NCBI GenBank assembly: GCA_023055505.1
Contig: JALIRH010000003.1
Coordinates: 31,250,842-31,314,841 of the forward strand
From: Callipepla californica brunnescens
Taxonomy: Eukaryota > Chordata > Aves > Galliformes > Odontophoridae
Direction of reading: 5' to 3'
DNA length: 64,000 bases
Shown here: piece after piece, positions 9,901 to 22,300 of the stretch
Numbering within the stretch: position 1 is the first letter of the stretch
Layout: each line of letters begins with the position of its first letter
Notes under the pieces: generated by a model
The model's input: the letters and a program-made list of their open reading frames with translations, nothing else
Databases searched by the model: none
Told to the model about the DNA's origin: nothing
Made by a program: the position numbers and the translations under genes

Positions 9901-12900
9901 CAGATGTGCTTGACAGAGACAATGGCTAGTCACAGTGTAAAGTGTGACAAAACCAAAATATTTACCAATTTCCTACTTTACCGTAGCCCTCAGATTTTGT
10001 ATGCAACTTTATTTTGACTGAATTTGCTATAGTTTTCATTCTGGCCTCACAGACTGTGAGTATTAAGTAATGAACTATAGTTACTTCAGATTTGATAGTT
10101 TTTGGTTACACTTGTCTATAGCAAAATTAAAATGTTAAAATTAATTACCTACGTTTATTATGTCTTATTACTAATGAAAGCCATCTAGTATCTTACTACT
10201 GACTAACTACTATAGCAACTGATCTTTCTCCAAGTGTGTACCATATTCTAAGGGTGTATTCTCCAACACTCTTTATGTTGGGAAGAGGGTATGTAGGTGT
10301 CCAAAACTTGCTTAAGGTAAGGGTAGTTAAATCAGCTAAAATAAAATTGAACTTCATGTTTCACCACAATTTCCAGGCTGAGAAATAAACTCATAGATGT
10401 ACACATTCATTTCTCTCAAAATGTATGACCCTATAGCAATAGTTTGCTATATCTGTCTTTTAAACATATATTTCAGCATACTATTTGCTCAAATTTAGAT
10501 AGCTAGCATGATATAACTGATGGTGAGATGGGAGTAGCAGGATACCAAATAGCAACAATTTAGGTTCTTTGTTGTTTGTGGCTTTTTTTAAAACCTACTA
10601 TAAAGTTTTCCTGCTGTAGAGCAGTTCTGGTCAGTCTTATTATTCAGTCTTCTTAAAAAATGTTCCTAAGCAACAAGGGCAGAAGTCTTAGCCAAAGATC
10701 AGTTTCTTCCCCTTCAGTTTTTATTCCTCTGCTCTCAGCATCCCGATTAGATGACAGAATTTCTTTTCTGTTTGTGATTTTGCTGGTTATAATTTGTAAT
10801 CCATTCATTTTGGAACTCTTTTTCCTCAGTTTCCTGAGACTGAATCCAGCTTTGGTAATATTGCAGGTTTTTATTTATTTTTAACAGAGTTACTAATTCT
10901 TGCTGCTTTCATGTTCTGTGACCCAGTACTTCATGATATCTGCTATTGCAGTTATTTTGTTCCTTTTTGTCTAAGTGCTGCTCAGAGTTAAATGCTAGTT
11001 CTTATCTGACAATCTTTGGGACTCTGCTTTCATTTTCCCAAGATTGGTCACCAGTAGTTATTTTACTGTTTATTAAGCTTTGATTATCTAGAAATAAGGA
11101 AAGTCATTGAATCTTATATTCCTATTTTTAAAAGGTTTTGTTGATTTTAAATGTAGGCCCTGTGAAATATAACACTGCTCATTCAGAGCTGCAGGATGAC
11201 TGTCCAGAATACGCTGGTTGAACGTTTACCCATGGTCATCAGACATTGGGTTTCTCTATCTCTCCCAAACAATCCTATCTTTAATCCTCTTCTAAAGTTT
11301 CCAAATTACAGGATAACCTTATTTCAGATAGCTGAGGCCATCCCTGTGAGAACATATGCAGACTGTAATTCAGCATTGATTTTGAGCTAATGGCAATCAC
11401 ATCTGCTCTAGCTGATGTTCATTGCCAGCTAGCTGCAACATTCCATCCTCCCTTTTAATCCAGTATACTACTGGATTTTAATTTCCAGTTTGTTCACATT
11501 CAGATTCTTTCCTCATTTAAGCTCCTTTTATGCACAGAGTTCTATTATGCTGAAGTCACCCAAATGACTTACAATTTCACTGCCTTTTTTGTGTTTGGCA
11601 TTGACATTCATTTATATTAAATGGTATTTGTTTGAGGGAGGGTTGAAGGGGGTTGGGATTCTTCTATGATTTCACCAAAATCCCTTAAAATCTTACATGA
11701 ATTTTGTACTGCAGTTTAATGTAAACCTCCCTTAACAGGACAGCTCATGTCTTCCCAGAAAAGCATAGTCATTGTTCTCTATTGTTTTCTAGAGGATGAA
11801 TTTGAATGTCTCACGCTGTAGAAACTGCCATTAATCTTTAGATCTGCAGAGACCTCTTCAAGTGACTCATTTACTAGTTGTTCAAAATAGCACGACTTGG
11901 CCGAGGAAATGTTTAAAGAACATCTGAGATACAGATACTCCTCACTAAATTAAAACCTAAAGATCGATTCAGATACAGTTAATTACAAATATACCTTGAA
12001 AATTACATTAAAAATTGTCTATTATATTTATTCTTATCACATACAGTTTTCACATATTTCTGTTGACAGCCTAGTAGACATCCCTTATTCTGTGCAGTAT
12101 CAGAGTTAAATCACCTAGGAATGTGTCTCTTTGTATCCATTAACAGAACGTGGGTAACAAGTTTTCAAAAGGAAGTGAAAGTATTTACATGGTCGAATCT
12201 GCTGAAATTCCATGGGAATTAGTCACCTCAAAAAGAGTCTCAGAATGGAAATCCATGCTGAGGGCTCTAACAGAATTATCTCTTGGAATGCAAAACTGTT
12301 TTTGAAAGAAGATAACTCATGCTTCAGCAAATATTGTCAGAGCCATTTGGAAAATTTAGCAGTATCATTACTGTAAGAAACTCTGTCGGTGTCAGGGAAA
12401 TTCCAGCTCTTTTTTCTTGCCTTTAACTGCTGGCAGATTCAGTATTTTTCCTATTCCTTAGGCTTATGTACTGAAAGTAGCCTTTGACTTTCCCTAAGTT
12501 TCAATGTCGTGATGGAGTCCTGCCTGTTATTGCTCACACTATCCCCAAAAACTTATTTTAGGAACCCCTCAAATTCTTGTTCCCTTGACTGTGTCTTTAC
12601 TGTTCCAGCTTTTCCTCACCACTTATTTTACACCATCTCTAGAACTCAGCTTATCCATATTTATCATTCAAAATCATCTCCAAACACTTGTCAGGCACCT
12701 TCTCTGGTTTGACCTCATCTTTACTATCAAACTGAAGTTCTGCCTGCAGTGCTCAGCATGATTTATCCCTTTCCATACACCTTAGTTTTTTACTCTGTAC
12801 CTATTTCTATGTAACCTTATCTTTTTCCATTCTCAGAAAATAAATATCTGGAAATCACTGTAATTTGTTCATTTCCTACCTGCATCCCTTTTTTTACTTG

Positions 12901-15900
12901 CAGGTAGTGGTGTTCCTTAAGAGTTTTTAAGGGGAACACTCCAGACATAGAATTTAAGATGGACAGAAACCACCAGATCATACTCTGACCTTCTCTACAT
13001 TGTGATCCTTGACATTTCATTTGCTTTCTCATGACTGCTGGTGTCACTGGAACAAAGCCGTACGAATAAAACTGATCAAAATGTAATGACTTAAATAGCG
13101 AAGGAAATGCTTCATGAAACATGGCCAGACCTTGCTAGAGCACAATATAAGGAAAGCTTTGGCATACCCCGGGATACATTTTGAATTTTCTTACACACAA
13201 CGCTAAGCAGATCTTGCAACAGAATCATTGTATGTAAGAAAATCTGCTTTCTGACTCATAGCTGTGACTCATAGCCATCACTGTCCTCTTCTGAAACACA
13301 GAGCCTTTTGATTGCTGCTCGTGTCATCTCCTTCTGCTCCTGTGCATTGACCACTTTATCTGGAAAGTGGAATAGATGAGTAAAGTTTTTCTTCAAAATC
13401 TAATCATTTGTGCAGGATCCTCGCACACAGATGTGAGGCCCTAGAAAGCAAGGGACTTCAGTATATTTCCTGTATACCTATTTGTAATAACCAAACAGTG
13501 GAACAGATTCGCTCTTATCAAAACCTTTATCAACGTGACATTTTAGTTCTTTTTCAATGAGAGTAGCATATTTCCCACTACTTCCGTGGTACTCATTGCT
13601 GTTATGACACCATTTTTCCAAGTTGTTAGTTGCCAGTTAAATTCTATCAAATTACACACATGTTGCTTCAATTTAATTTGGGTCAGTATAGTCAAGGGCT
13701 GCATCTAGGAAAGCAGGAGCAGCAACAGAGTCATAACTGGACTTTGCTTTCTGTTTTTCTGCAACCTTACAGCTGTCTCTACACACACACAGGAGTTAGC
13801 CAAAGAAACGTTCTTTGCCTGCTGCTGGCATCACATTCAGATATTCAGAAGAAAAAAAAATAAGTCCTGAGCAAACAGATGTTTGGTGTGAAGCTGGGGA
13901 CCACTTCTAAATGTTCCTCTGAATCCTTATTTGCTTCTTTTGAAGTTTTAAAATGGAACTGACATTTTGTTTCCCCAACCTCTTTGAGATTGATAACAAA
14001 GCAAAGGAAAGACAGAAAGTAATCTTCTCAAAAGTACCCCTGTCTTCATAAGCACACAGCAAACCTTTACACAGGAAAGCTATTCAAGGAGTGTTTATAG
14101 AAATCATTTGAGAAATATTTTGAAGCACTTTCTTGTTCAATTTAACATCCCAAATAAATTGAGAATAGCTTCCTTTGCTGTATTTATCACTTCTACTTCT
14201 GATCCCTATAGGAAGGACTGTGAAGAGAAGTATTTTGTTTTGGTTTGAGTGAAGCAATAGTTTAGATCCCAGCAGTCCTGCTTTTACTGGAGCCACCTCA
14301 CACAGGCCTGCCAACAGTTCAGCAAGTGAAGTAAATACCAAAGTTACGGATCAGATGTACAGCATAAAGCAAAATAAAGCTGTGTTGATGCGATGCTAAC
14401 AACAGGAGTTTGCTCCCTACACTCCAGGTCAGAAAAAAAGAACATCTTTCTGGTAAAGCCCCTCAGGCCATTTCCAGCACGACGAAACACAGTCAAGAAG
14501 AGGAAGCAAGGAGTAAGTTTTAGGGAAAAGTCCTCTTGGAGGGACCCTCATTTCATTTATTCCCTTCAGGCTAATTCAAGGGTCTTAACTATTCTCTCAG
14601 TTACCTCCCTGACTGCACAGAGAAGAGTTTGTCTTTCAAGGCATATGGATAAAAAAATATTTATACAATTGAAGTAATACCATGGGTTGGACTCTTAAAA
14701 TGAGTAATAGTCCATCCCTACACAAAACGCCATAAAGTGTTGTTTTTAATCCCTCTTTCTTTTTAGTTTGGCAGTCATTTCAGACACAGAGTTAAAAGCA
14801 AGCAGTACAAACAGAAACACATGCAGCAACAAACACATTTTGCCACCCCTGTGAAAAACAATAGAGTAAAAATAAAAGCAACAGAAGAAGTAAAAAGGGA
14901 AGTATTGCCACCTTAAGTTTAGAAATGGCTGTAAAACCCCCAGCAGTGACAGGATTTACTTGTTTTCTGCTCACCCTCCTGACATCTGTTGGGGAACATC
15001 ACCAAGACTTTTAGACACATCTGGAGAGTAAGTACAAAAATGTCTCTAGATGCAAAATGAGTTGCTCCAATGCATCAGCTAGGAAACCTTCCATTCCCAA
15101 TGCTGCGAGCGGTCTGGAAACCTCTCAGGCACCATACCATTTATCATTACACACTACTTTCCAAAAGCTGCCTTTATGCGCTATCTCCATTAGTATGCCT
15201 CAGTAGGCAGCTGGTTCTGTCATTCAGTATCTGTCTTCTAAGAGCTGAAGAGTCCAAATACTTCTATTTCCTTATGCAAGCTTCAGTCTGCTCAGAGCAA
15301 GCCAGATTCCTGCTGCTGTTAGAATTGTTTGCAACAGTGTTACCTCCTAGTCCTTTATCACTCCCATATACAGCCACAGAACCAGCTGCAAGGCAGGGCT
15401 GAACTGCCACTCCTTTAGGTACACAACCAAAAAGGAAAAGTTCTTCAAGGACAAGGACCAGGCAAGAAATCAGGCTCCAGCCCATATCTGCGACACTAAT
15501 GGACTTCAGTGATCATTCTCCTTTCCTGGCATGGAGAGGTTTGCCCTACTGCAATGAGTGAGCTCATGACATGTACTTAGAAACTAAGCACAGTACAGTG
15601 TGTGCATTTCCCAGCACCCAGAAGGTCCTAAGCAAGAATTTGAGCAGTATGAAGTGTGTTTCTGCACATCCTCACAATATGTACCCTCTCTTGCCTTTCA
15701 AGAACCTAACATGAGAGGCAGAGTTTCTCCATTTGTCTCATTAACATCTTCAACTCTAAATTACCACTTTGGGCATTCCATCCAGGGCCCTGGAGTAAGG
15801 TAAGTCTTACTTATGTTGCACATACTGATATGTTAGGATAGTGTGGCTTGAATCACCTTCCAGACTGGATCACAGCTTTTACAAACTTGTATGTTTAAAT

Positions 15901-17116
15901 CATGAACAGGAAATTGTTTTTAGGATCTTATTAATGACTTAGAAAACAAAATAATAACAGGAAAACAAATAAACAAACAAAAAGCCAACACATCTTTAAG
16001 AATTCCACATGAAAGTGAATTTCTTTACACCATTTGTACTGAAGCAATTATTTTTACATTATTTAAACACCAAGATATATATGTTAAAAATGTGCAGATT
16101 ACAGGTAGCACCTGTCCTGGTAACACTGGTGCAAACAATGTGTGCTGCAGTCCAGCACAGAGTATGTGAACATAACTATTAGGAACCATCTGGTGACCTG
16201 GCACTTGCTGGTATAGGAATGAAATTTAAATTAAGTTTTATTATCCAAAAATGTAAGTGACAGCTCCCACTTGAAACCACAGAGCCACTAAGCTGTCCAA
16301 ATAAAGAGAAGGATGTCACACAGTTAATGGGTTGGATCACAGTGCTTGATGACATTCTTTGTAAATAATATGCTCCCTTCTCGTGTTCTTGGGCACAAAT
16401 TGCTTGTAAAATTGGACTTCAGAGAAGAACTGTCCATATTAAGGGTATACCAGGAGTCACACTGAAGTTTATTGGGAACGAGGTAATAAAACAGAGGAGT
16501 CAATCATCTCCCAGGTTTTACAAGCCAGGGCTGTATCTTCCACACGGTAAGAAGAAAAGCCCAACTGAAAAGCTGTGTCATAGCAAGCAGGTTATGCCAG
16601 CTAACAGTGCAAACGTGTTCAGTTTACCTGGAGCTGTGACACACAGCCCAGGAATTCTTCTCTCTCACCCCAAAAGCTCACCTCAGGTTATCAATGATTC
16701 AGATGATGCTCTTCAGCATCTCAGAAGAAAACCAAAGTATCAGCAAGTTTCAAAAGAGAGACTGTTAACAGTGCAGCAAGGACAGGCAGAGATGAAATAT
16801 GTTCCCATACTGAGTGAATAAGCCTTAAATTTTCTGTCTTTATTGCTAGGATTGTTATCTTTAATATTTAGCATAAAACACTATGGGTCTGTTAAAAAAA
16901 GATCAGTCATCTCATCCAAAAATGCTTAATCTTTTCCACGTTACAGTTTAATTATTGTTCATGGACTCCGCACCTACTGACCCATGAAAGTCATTACAGA
17001 TCCCAATTTTGTAATCAAGACATCAATCATCTGTGGTACAGACCTGGAAAAGATCTGCTCAATTTTATCCAGTCACCAGTCTCTAACCAGAATCAGAATT
17101 TACAAATAAGAAAAGT
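6950..17116. other. Intergenic DNA, MAP10 to first LTR
   Basis: About 10 kb of AT-rich DNA. Open frames are short (up to about 100 codons), without recognisable domains or splice-supported exons. No clear CR1, LTR or tandem array was recognised. A paired AP-1-type motif at 13252-13270 is listed separately. Confidence 0.55.
13252..13270 (+). promoter_or_regulatory. Tandem AP-1/NF-E2-type sites
   Basis: TGACTCA occurs at 13252-13258 and again at 13264-13270 in the same orientation, inside a local repeat of TGACTCATAGC. Closely spaced direct TGACTCA sites occur in enhancers bound by AP-1 or NF-E2/Maf dimers. There is no other enhancer evidence here, and a small chance duplication is possible. 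Confidence 0.3.
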
Positions 17117-17574
17117 TGTTGTGGTTTAACCCGGAAGGTGGCTGAGCACCACACAGTCATTTTCTCACTACCCCCACCCTTCCAGTGGGATGGGGGAAAG
17201 AAAAGAGAACATAAAAAAAAAAAAAAAAAAGGAGAACTTGTGAGCTGACGTAAAACTGCTTACTAAGATAGAGAAAAAGGAAAGCAGATACAACTCTGTA
17301 AATGAATATATATAACAAGTGATGCACAAGCAATTGCTTACCACCCCTCAGCTGAGCCCCTGAGCAGCAGAAGAGAGTGAGATTAACTCCCACCCCCTTA
17401 AAAACTCCTTCTGCTTGGTCCCTTCACTAAGAACAGCCTTGGCTCTGTACAGCACTGCTTAGTAGCAACTGTAATCATCAGTGAGTTATCAGCGTTGTTC
17501 TTTTCCTAGAACCAAAACATAGCATCATCCCTGACACTCTGAAGAAAACAATTCACCCCATCTGAAACTAAGAC
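17117..17574 (-). mobile_element. Solo LTR of an avian ERVK (class II)-type endogenous retrovirus
   Basis: The 458-bp element starts TGTTGTGGTTTAACCC and ends AAGACA (TG...CA termini). It is flanked by a perfect 6-bp direct repeat AAAAGT at 17111-17116 and 17575-17580, the target duplication expected of class II/ERVK elements. Recognisable blocks include the TTTAACCC / GCACCACACAG end, the GTGGGATGGGGG segment and the ACAAGTGATGCACAA block, as in a widespread bird LTR family. By comparison with that family it reads on the - strand, so the + strand shows its reverse complement. No internal retroviral sequence adjoins it, so this is a solitary LTR left by recombination. An 18-bp A run (17213-17230) is internal. 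Family naming is from memory of the consensus; boundaries and duplication are seen directly. Confidence 0.85.
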
Positions 17575-17580
17575 AAAAGT

Positions 17581-18599
17581 AAATCCAGATCACAACCCAT
17601 TGCACTATGAGCTCATTCAAGAAAAACTCCACAGACCCACACCTTTCAAGAAGGTTGCAGCCTCCATCTTTGGAGAATTTCTCCAGTGTACACTCACAAA
17701 TATATACTTGATTTTGCAACATTATCCATTAGCCTTAAAGTAACTGCCAGCTTAAGAAGAAAAGTAGAGGATTTCTAGGCATTTGTTTAAGTTTCAACAT
17801 TCTTCTCTTTTTATATGTTTACTGCGTATATTTTTGCTTTTTGAGCACATTATATGAAGTATTTTTGCCTCCTAAAATGGCTTCTTGCAGGCCCTGCATT
17901 TAGTAAGACAGCAACCTTTGTGCAGACAGAGGCTATTTAAAGTTTCCAGAAACCCGAACAGAAGTTGCCTCTACTCAAGCAAAAACATCAGTAGCATAAT
18001 CCTATTCTCAGAGCAAGCTCTGCTTGGAAAATAAATGACCAAAGTGCTCCCAAGGGTAACAATTAGTATTTTAGCCAGTGGAATCACTTGGGGAGACTTG
18101 TAAATTTAATGAATTCCCCAGTAGTCACTCCATCATCATCACTAATATGTTGGCAATACTGCTAGAGATAATGTTGCCAATACATTATAAGCCCTCACTT
18201 ATTGCCTTAAGTTTAAATTAATGGATTCTGCGTGCAATCTCTTCTCCAACACTGATACTTTGTGCATTTGGGAACATAACAAGACTGAACTCAGTACACT
18301 TGGCAAGATGTTACTGAGAAGGCAAGGGAAGGCATTCGTCACTGAGTTTCTGTTCTTCATCTCTTACCTCCCTAACACTTGTGCCTCTAAACTAGAACAT
18401 AATTAGATCTACACCTTCCGGGATTCATTTTCCAGATTAGAGTAAGGCACAGAGAGTGAAAATTCATGCTCACTATGTATTCAGCCAGCATTTGGCTTGA
18501 ATATGGAAGTGCTGAACACAGCAGTGACATGCAGCTGCAGAAAACAGTGCTTGAAGGACTCGAGACTTCATCTAACATATCCCCATGCCCTCAGGTGAA
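17581..18599. other. Intergenic DNA between LTR and CR1
   Basis: About 1 kb of AT-rich sequence. No gene or repeat was recognised; the frames present are under 70 codons and featureless. Confidence 0.5.
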
Positions 18600-19300
18600 A
18601 ATCAACATGTAGCTACATCATTGCTGACAGATTTTTTGTCTAGCTCATTCTTTGAAACCTTCAGTAAGAGAGATTCTGCACCTTCCCCAGGCAACATGTT
18701 CTAGTGCTTAATTATCTTGAATGTTAAAAGTTTCTCCCAGTGTCAGACGTCTGTGTCTCCTGGTGCTATTTAAGTCCATTATTTCCCAAACTCTACACTA
18801 CAGAAAGAACAAGACATTCTCTTCCTCTTCAAAGCAGTTTTCTGAGCATTTAAGACTTACCTTTTGGCATAGCTTCTTTTTCCAGACTAAACAACCTCAC
18901 ATCTTTCAACCTTCACACAATGGTCAAGGCTGGCAGGGACCTCTAGCTCCATCTGCCCCATCCCCTGCTCAGGAAGGGTCACCAGAGTGCCTAGGGCCTG
19001 GAGGCTTTTGAGGATCTCCAAGAAGGGAAACCCCACAACCACGAGGGAGCCTTCCTTCATAGGCCACATCTCTCTGGTCATGCTTGTTGCTTTCCAGTCA
19101 CAGCCTCACAACATTTTCCCTGAAATAAATTACCCTGATCTATGCACAACCCCACAAGAGGAAGTTTTCATAGGATCTACTAGGCTGGAAAAACTACTTC
19201 CCATGTCTTCCAGTCTCTCCCTGTTTGGTATCATTCGCAAGTGTAATACATCCTTCCTCTTTTATCAATTAGTCAATCAGTTGTGAATGAAAATATTGAC
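18600..19300 (-). mobile_element. Old CR1-type LINE fragment, interrupted
   Basis: Read on the + strand, it matches the reverse complement of the 3' part of an old CR1 subfamily. The recognisable blocks come in CR1 order: the CCCCAGGCAACATGTTCTAG block near 18690, the TTTAAGTCCATTATTTC block near 18775, the CCAGACTAAACAACC block near 18885, then CTTCATAGGCCAC and TGCTTGTTGCTTTCC near 19055-19095. Later blocks are more diverged, and the left and right limits are approximate. It may continue to about 19680, where a stretch with ACAAATCCATGCTGAC recalls old LINE sequence. It is broken at 18913/19051 by a second CR1. Confidence 0.7.
18914..19050 (-). mobile_element. Younger CR1 3'-end fragment nested in older CR1
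   Basis: The block GGCTGGCAGGGACCTCTAG through CCCCTGCTCAGGAAGGGTC and CCCCACAACC is the reverse complement of a CR1 3' end. The - strand ends in a CCATTGTGTG remnant of the CR1 terminal octamer repeat. The host CR1 sequence resumes cleanly on the far side (TTTCAACCTT on the left, CTTCCTTCATAGG on the right), with CCTT on both sides. This fixes the order of insertion: the inner copy arrived later. It is 5'-truncated, as most CR1 copies are. Confidence 0.7.
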
Positions 19301-22300
19301 TATGCCCAGAGTCATTACAACCCTTTACTACCACTTATTTCTGTTTTCTCAGTGACCTACAGAGAACTATTCACTGAGAACACAAAGCCAAGCACATTAG
19401 AAATTTCACATCCAGAGCACGTTCCCCAGCTTATCTGCAGGAATGTCAGAGCATCCTAATGTCAGGGCACATGACATCTATGGATTCTTCCCTATCCAAA
19501 CAGCCTGTTACACTGTCACAGAAAAGAACAGATTGGTCTGATATGATTTGTTCTCCACAAATCCATGCTGACTGTTACTCATTTCCTCCTTATCTTCCAA
19601 GCACTTACAGAATGTTTATATGATTATTTGTTACAATATTTTTCCTCTCAGATCTCAAAAGAAAAGTCAGGCACCATGCAGGTAATCAGTGCTAAGGACA
19701 ATCTGTCCAGAAAAACAAATGATGAGTAAGTGAGCGCAACATACCTCAGTGGTTTATGTTTACAAGCAATCAAAACTCTAATAGATCAAAATGAAATTGA
19801 ATGAGGGGAAAAAAGAAAGAAAGAAAAATGCTTGTGAAGTGAGGCTAAAGAAGTCCTTTATTTCCCTTACATATCTTTGCTCTCTGTTCAGGCAGATCTA
19901 CCAGAATCCCCAGAAATTTAATAATGATAGCATTAAACAATAGCAGTATGAGTGGATTCATTCAACCCCCTGAAAAACTTTGATTTTCCAAGATATTTAA
20001 CTGTTACAAAGGAACACTAATAAGATGCCTTGTTCAAGATGTTCAAGGTTGGAATTTACTTATGGCCCAGATTTCTCTTGATCAATTGTTAGGAAGAAGT
20101 TTCCTTCTGGAAACAGGAGAGATTAAATCCAAAGGAAGTCAAATGCTACTCCAACTACATCAAAAATAACAAATTAAGCAGGGTCGAATCACAAACTTGT
20201 GCTTTGGTAATTGAGTAACCATGTTGCTTAACAGCTTGCACATCAACAGCACTACCAGCACTGTCCCTGAATGTTCATGCCTGAATAGAGGTGCATAGCT
20301 CCTTATTTTCCCCACCCAAGAGTACTGCAATCATCCCCATACTTTGGCAGATCCCAGTTTGCAATTCAGGGGAGATAAGGATAACTCCTTTTCCCTAAGA
20401 AGGGGCATAAATGTAGAAATGACTTTCTTGTTCCCAGAATGACATGATCCCTCCAGATCCCGATCTTTATGGCAGACAGTCTTTACCACAGCTGAAAGGA
20501 CAGAGACACTACAGATCTTCACAAACTTCAAAAGTAAAGTTGAAGATTGCTTCCATACTTCCACACCCCATTGCCTCCAATCTTTATCTCCTTCCTTGGA
20601 ACGGAGATGTCCTGAACACCTCTTCACTCAACCCAGAAAAAGCAATTTCCTTAATCATTCTTTAACCCTCTCTTTACCGTTTACTTTCCACACACATACC
20701 CTTAACTGTATTTTATATTCTCACCTGCATTTAACCATTCTTTTCAAATTTGTACAAGCTTTTCCCAAATTTTCACAGCTAGACTCAGATTACATTTTCC
20801 CCAAATAAAAAGCTGTAGCATCCATTCATCCTTTAATTTTCAGTAACTAATTTTTCAGTATTTAGACTTAAGCCTGCACAGTCATGCATTTCATACAACA
20901 GACAGAAGCTTTGCAAAATGTTTGAGTTCTCCATTATTCATCTCGACCATTTAATCTGCACTTTCATACCTACAAATTTCTGGAATAAATGTATATTTTG
21001 TTTATTGTTATGTCACAGACTACTGTGTATTGAGCTTCTGAAGGAATGAAGTTGAGTGACAGATAACTTGAAGGGCAAAATTTAATTGTCATGTCTCAGC
21101 AAACACTGGTGCAATCTATAAAATCCAAAAGACTATTTACAGTGCTGAAAAAAAGTACCTCATTTTTGTTCTCAATGTTACTGCTAACAGAAGTATCTCA
21201 CTGTTATTGTTATATAACTTCAAATTTAAACAATAACGCTGTAAAGAAAAGCAATTATTGCATATCACAGATGGACCAAAAATTTCATAAGATTGGTAAG
21301 TAAAGAAAAAGAGAAATGTTAACTGTGAATTCTATTCTCCAGTTATGAGCATCAAGACCACCAGTAGAACTTGCAAAACCAGAAGAGAGCTACAGCATGC
21401 TTTGTTTCATTGCTTACATGTGGCTGCAGGTTAAATGTGGATATGGGGCTTTTAATACTATGACCATTGTACACTTCAGGGTTGAATCTATTATCAAAAA
21501 AGTGAATTTGTGACTTGCAAACAAAGCAAGAACTTCTTTACTGAGTCAGATTTCCCAAGCACTTCAACCGGAGGCGTGGCAAGAGTAAGAGCTTTGCTTT
21601 GTGTTACTCTTCCTTAGACAGAACAGATGAGTGGCATGTTTTACAGAGTGGCACATTCATTTGGTGTTGAACTTAAGTTGAAACCTTCCCCGTTTAACAA
21701 CTGAGATAACCTTGAACACCGGGAGTATATCTTTACTCAGTGCAAGCAAGGAGGGAGGGAGGTACAGATCTCAGAGTTGCAGACTGGGGAGCAACATGGA
21801 AAATCTGACACCTTACCAAATAAATTGAGTGACTTACTTGAGTCAGCTGATGTTACATGAAGGTTATCATTTTCTTTGAGTGCACCACACTTAAAGGCGC
21901 TTCCCCTCAGAGTACAAAAATCTCAGAGTTAAAAGTAAATTACAGACAAGATGGCCCTACTGCAGAATGCAAACTGGAGAATTTATCAGAGAACTAGAGA
22001 ACAACAAAGATAAGCTGAAAAGACCTTTCTGCTGGGAACTAACCACTTAGTTAGTGCTACACTAAGTTTTAAAAGCCATTTTATCTAAGTCTTTACAGAG
22101 TGGCTATACATACTGGGTATAAATAAAGGTCCAGTACAAAGGTATTCAAAAAGGGCACATGCACAGTAGCTTTTCCTCACTGTACTCTCAGCCTTTGCTG
22201 GTTTATGTTCCCAGTGATGCATCCTTCACAATATGTTGCTGATTCCCATGGTACTAAAGCAATAACTTTAACCAGATGTATCCCAGACACCCTCACTTCA

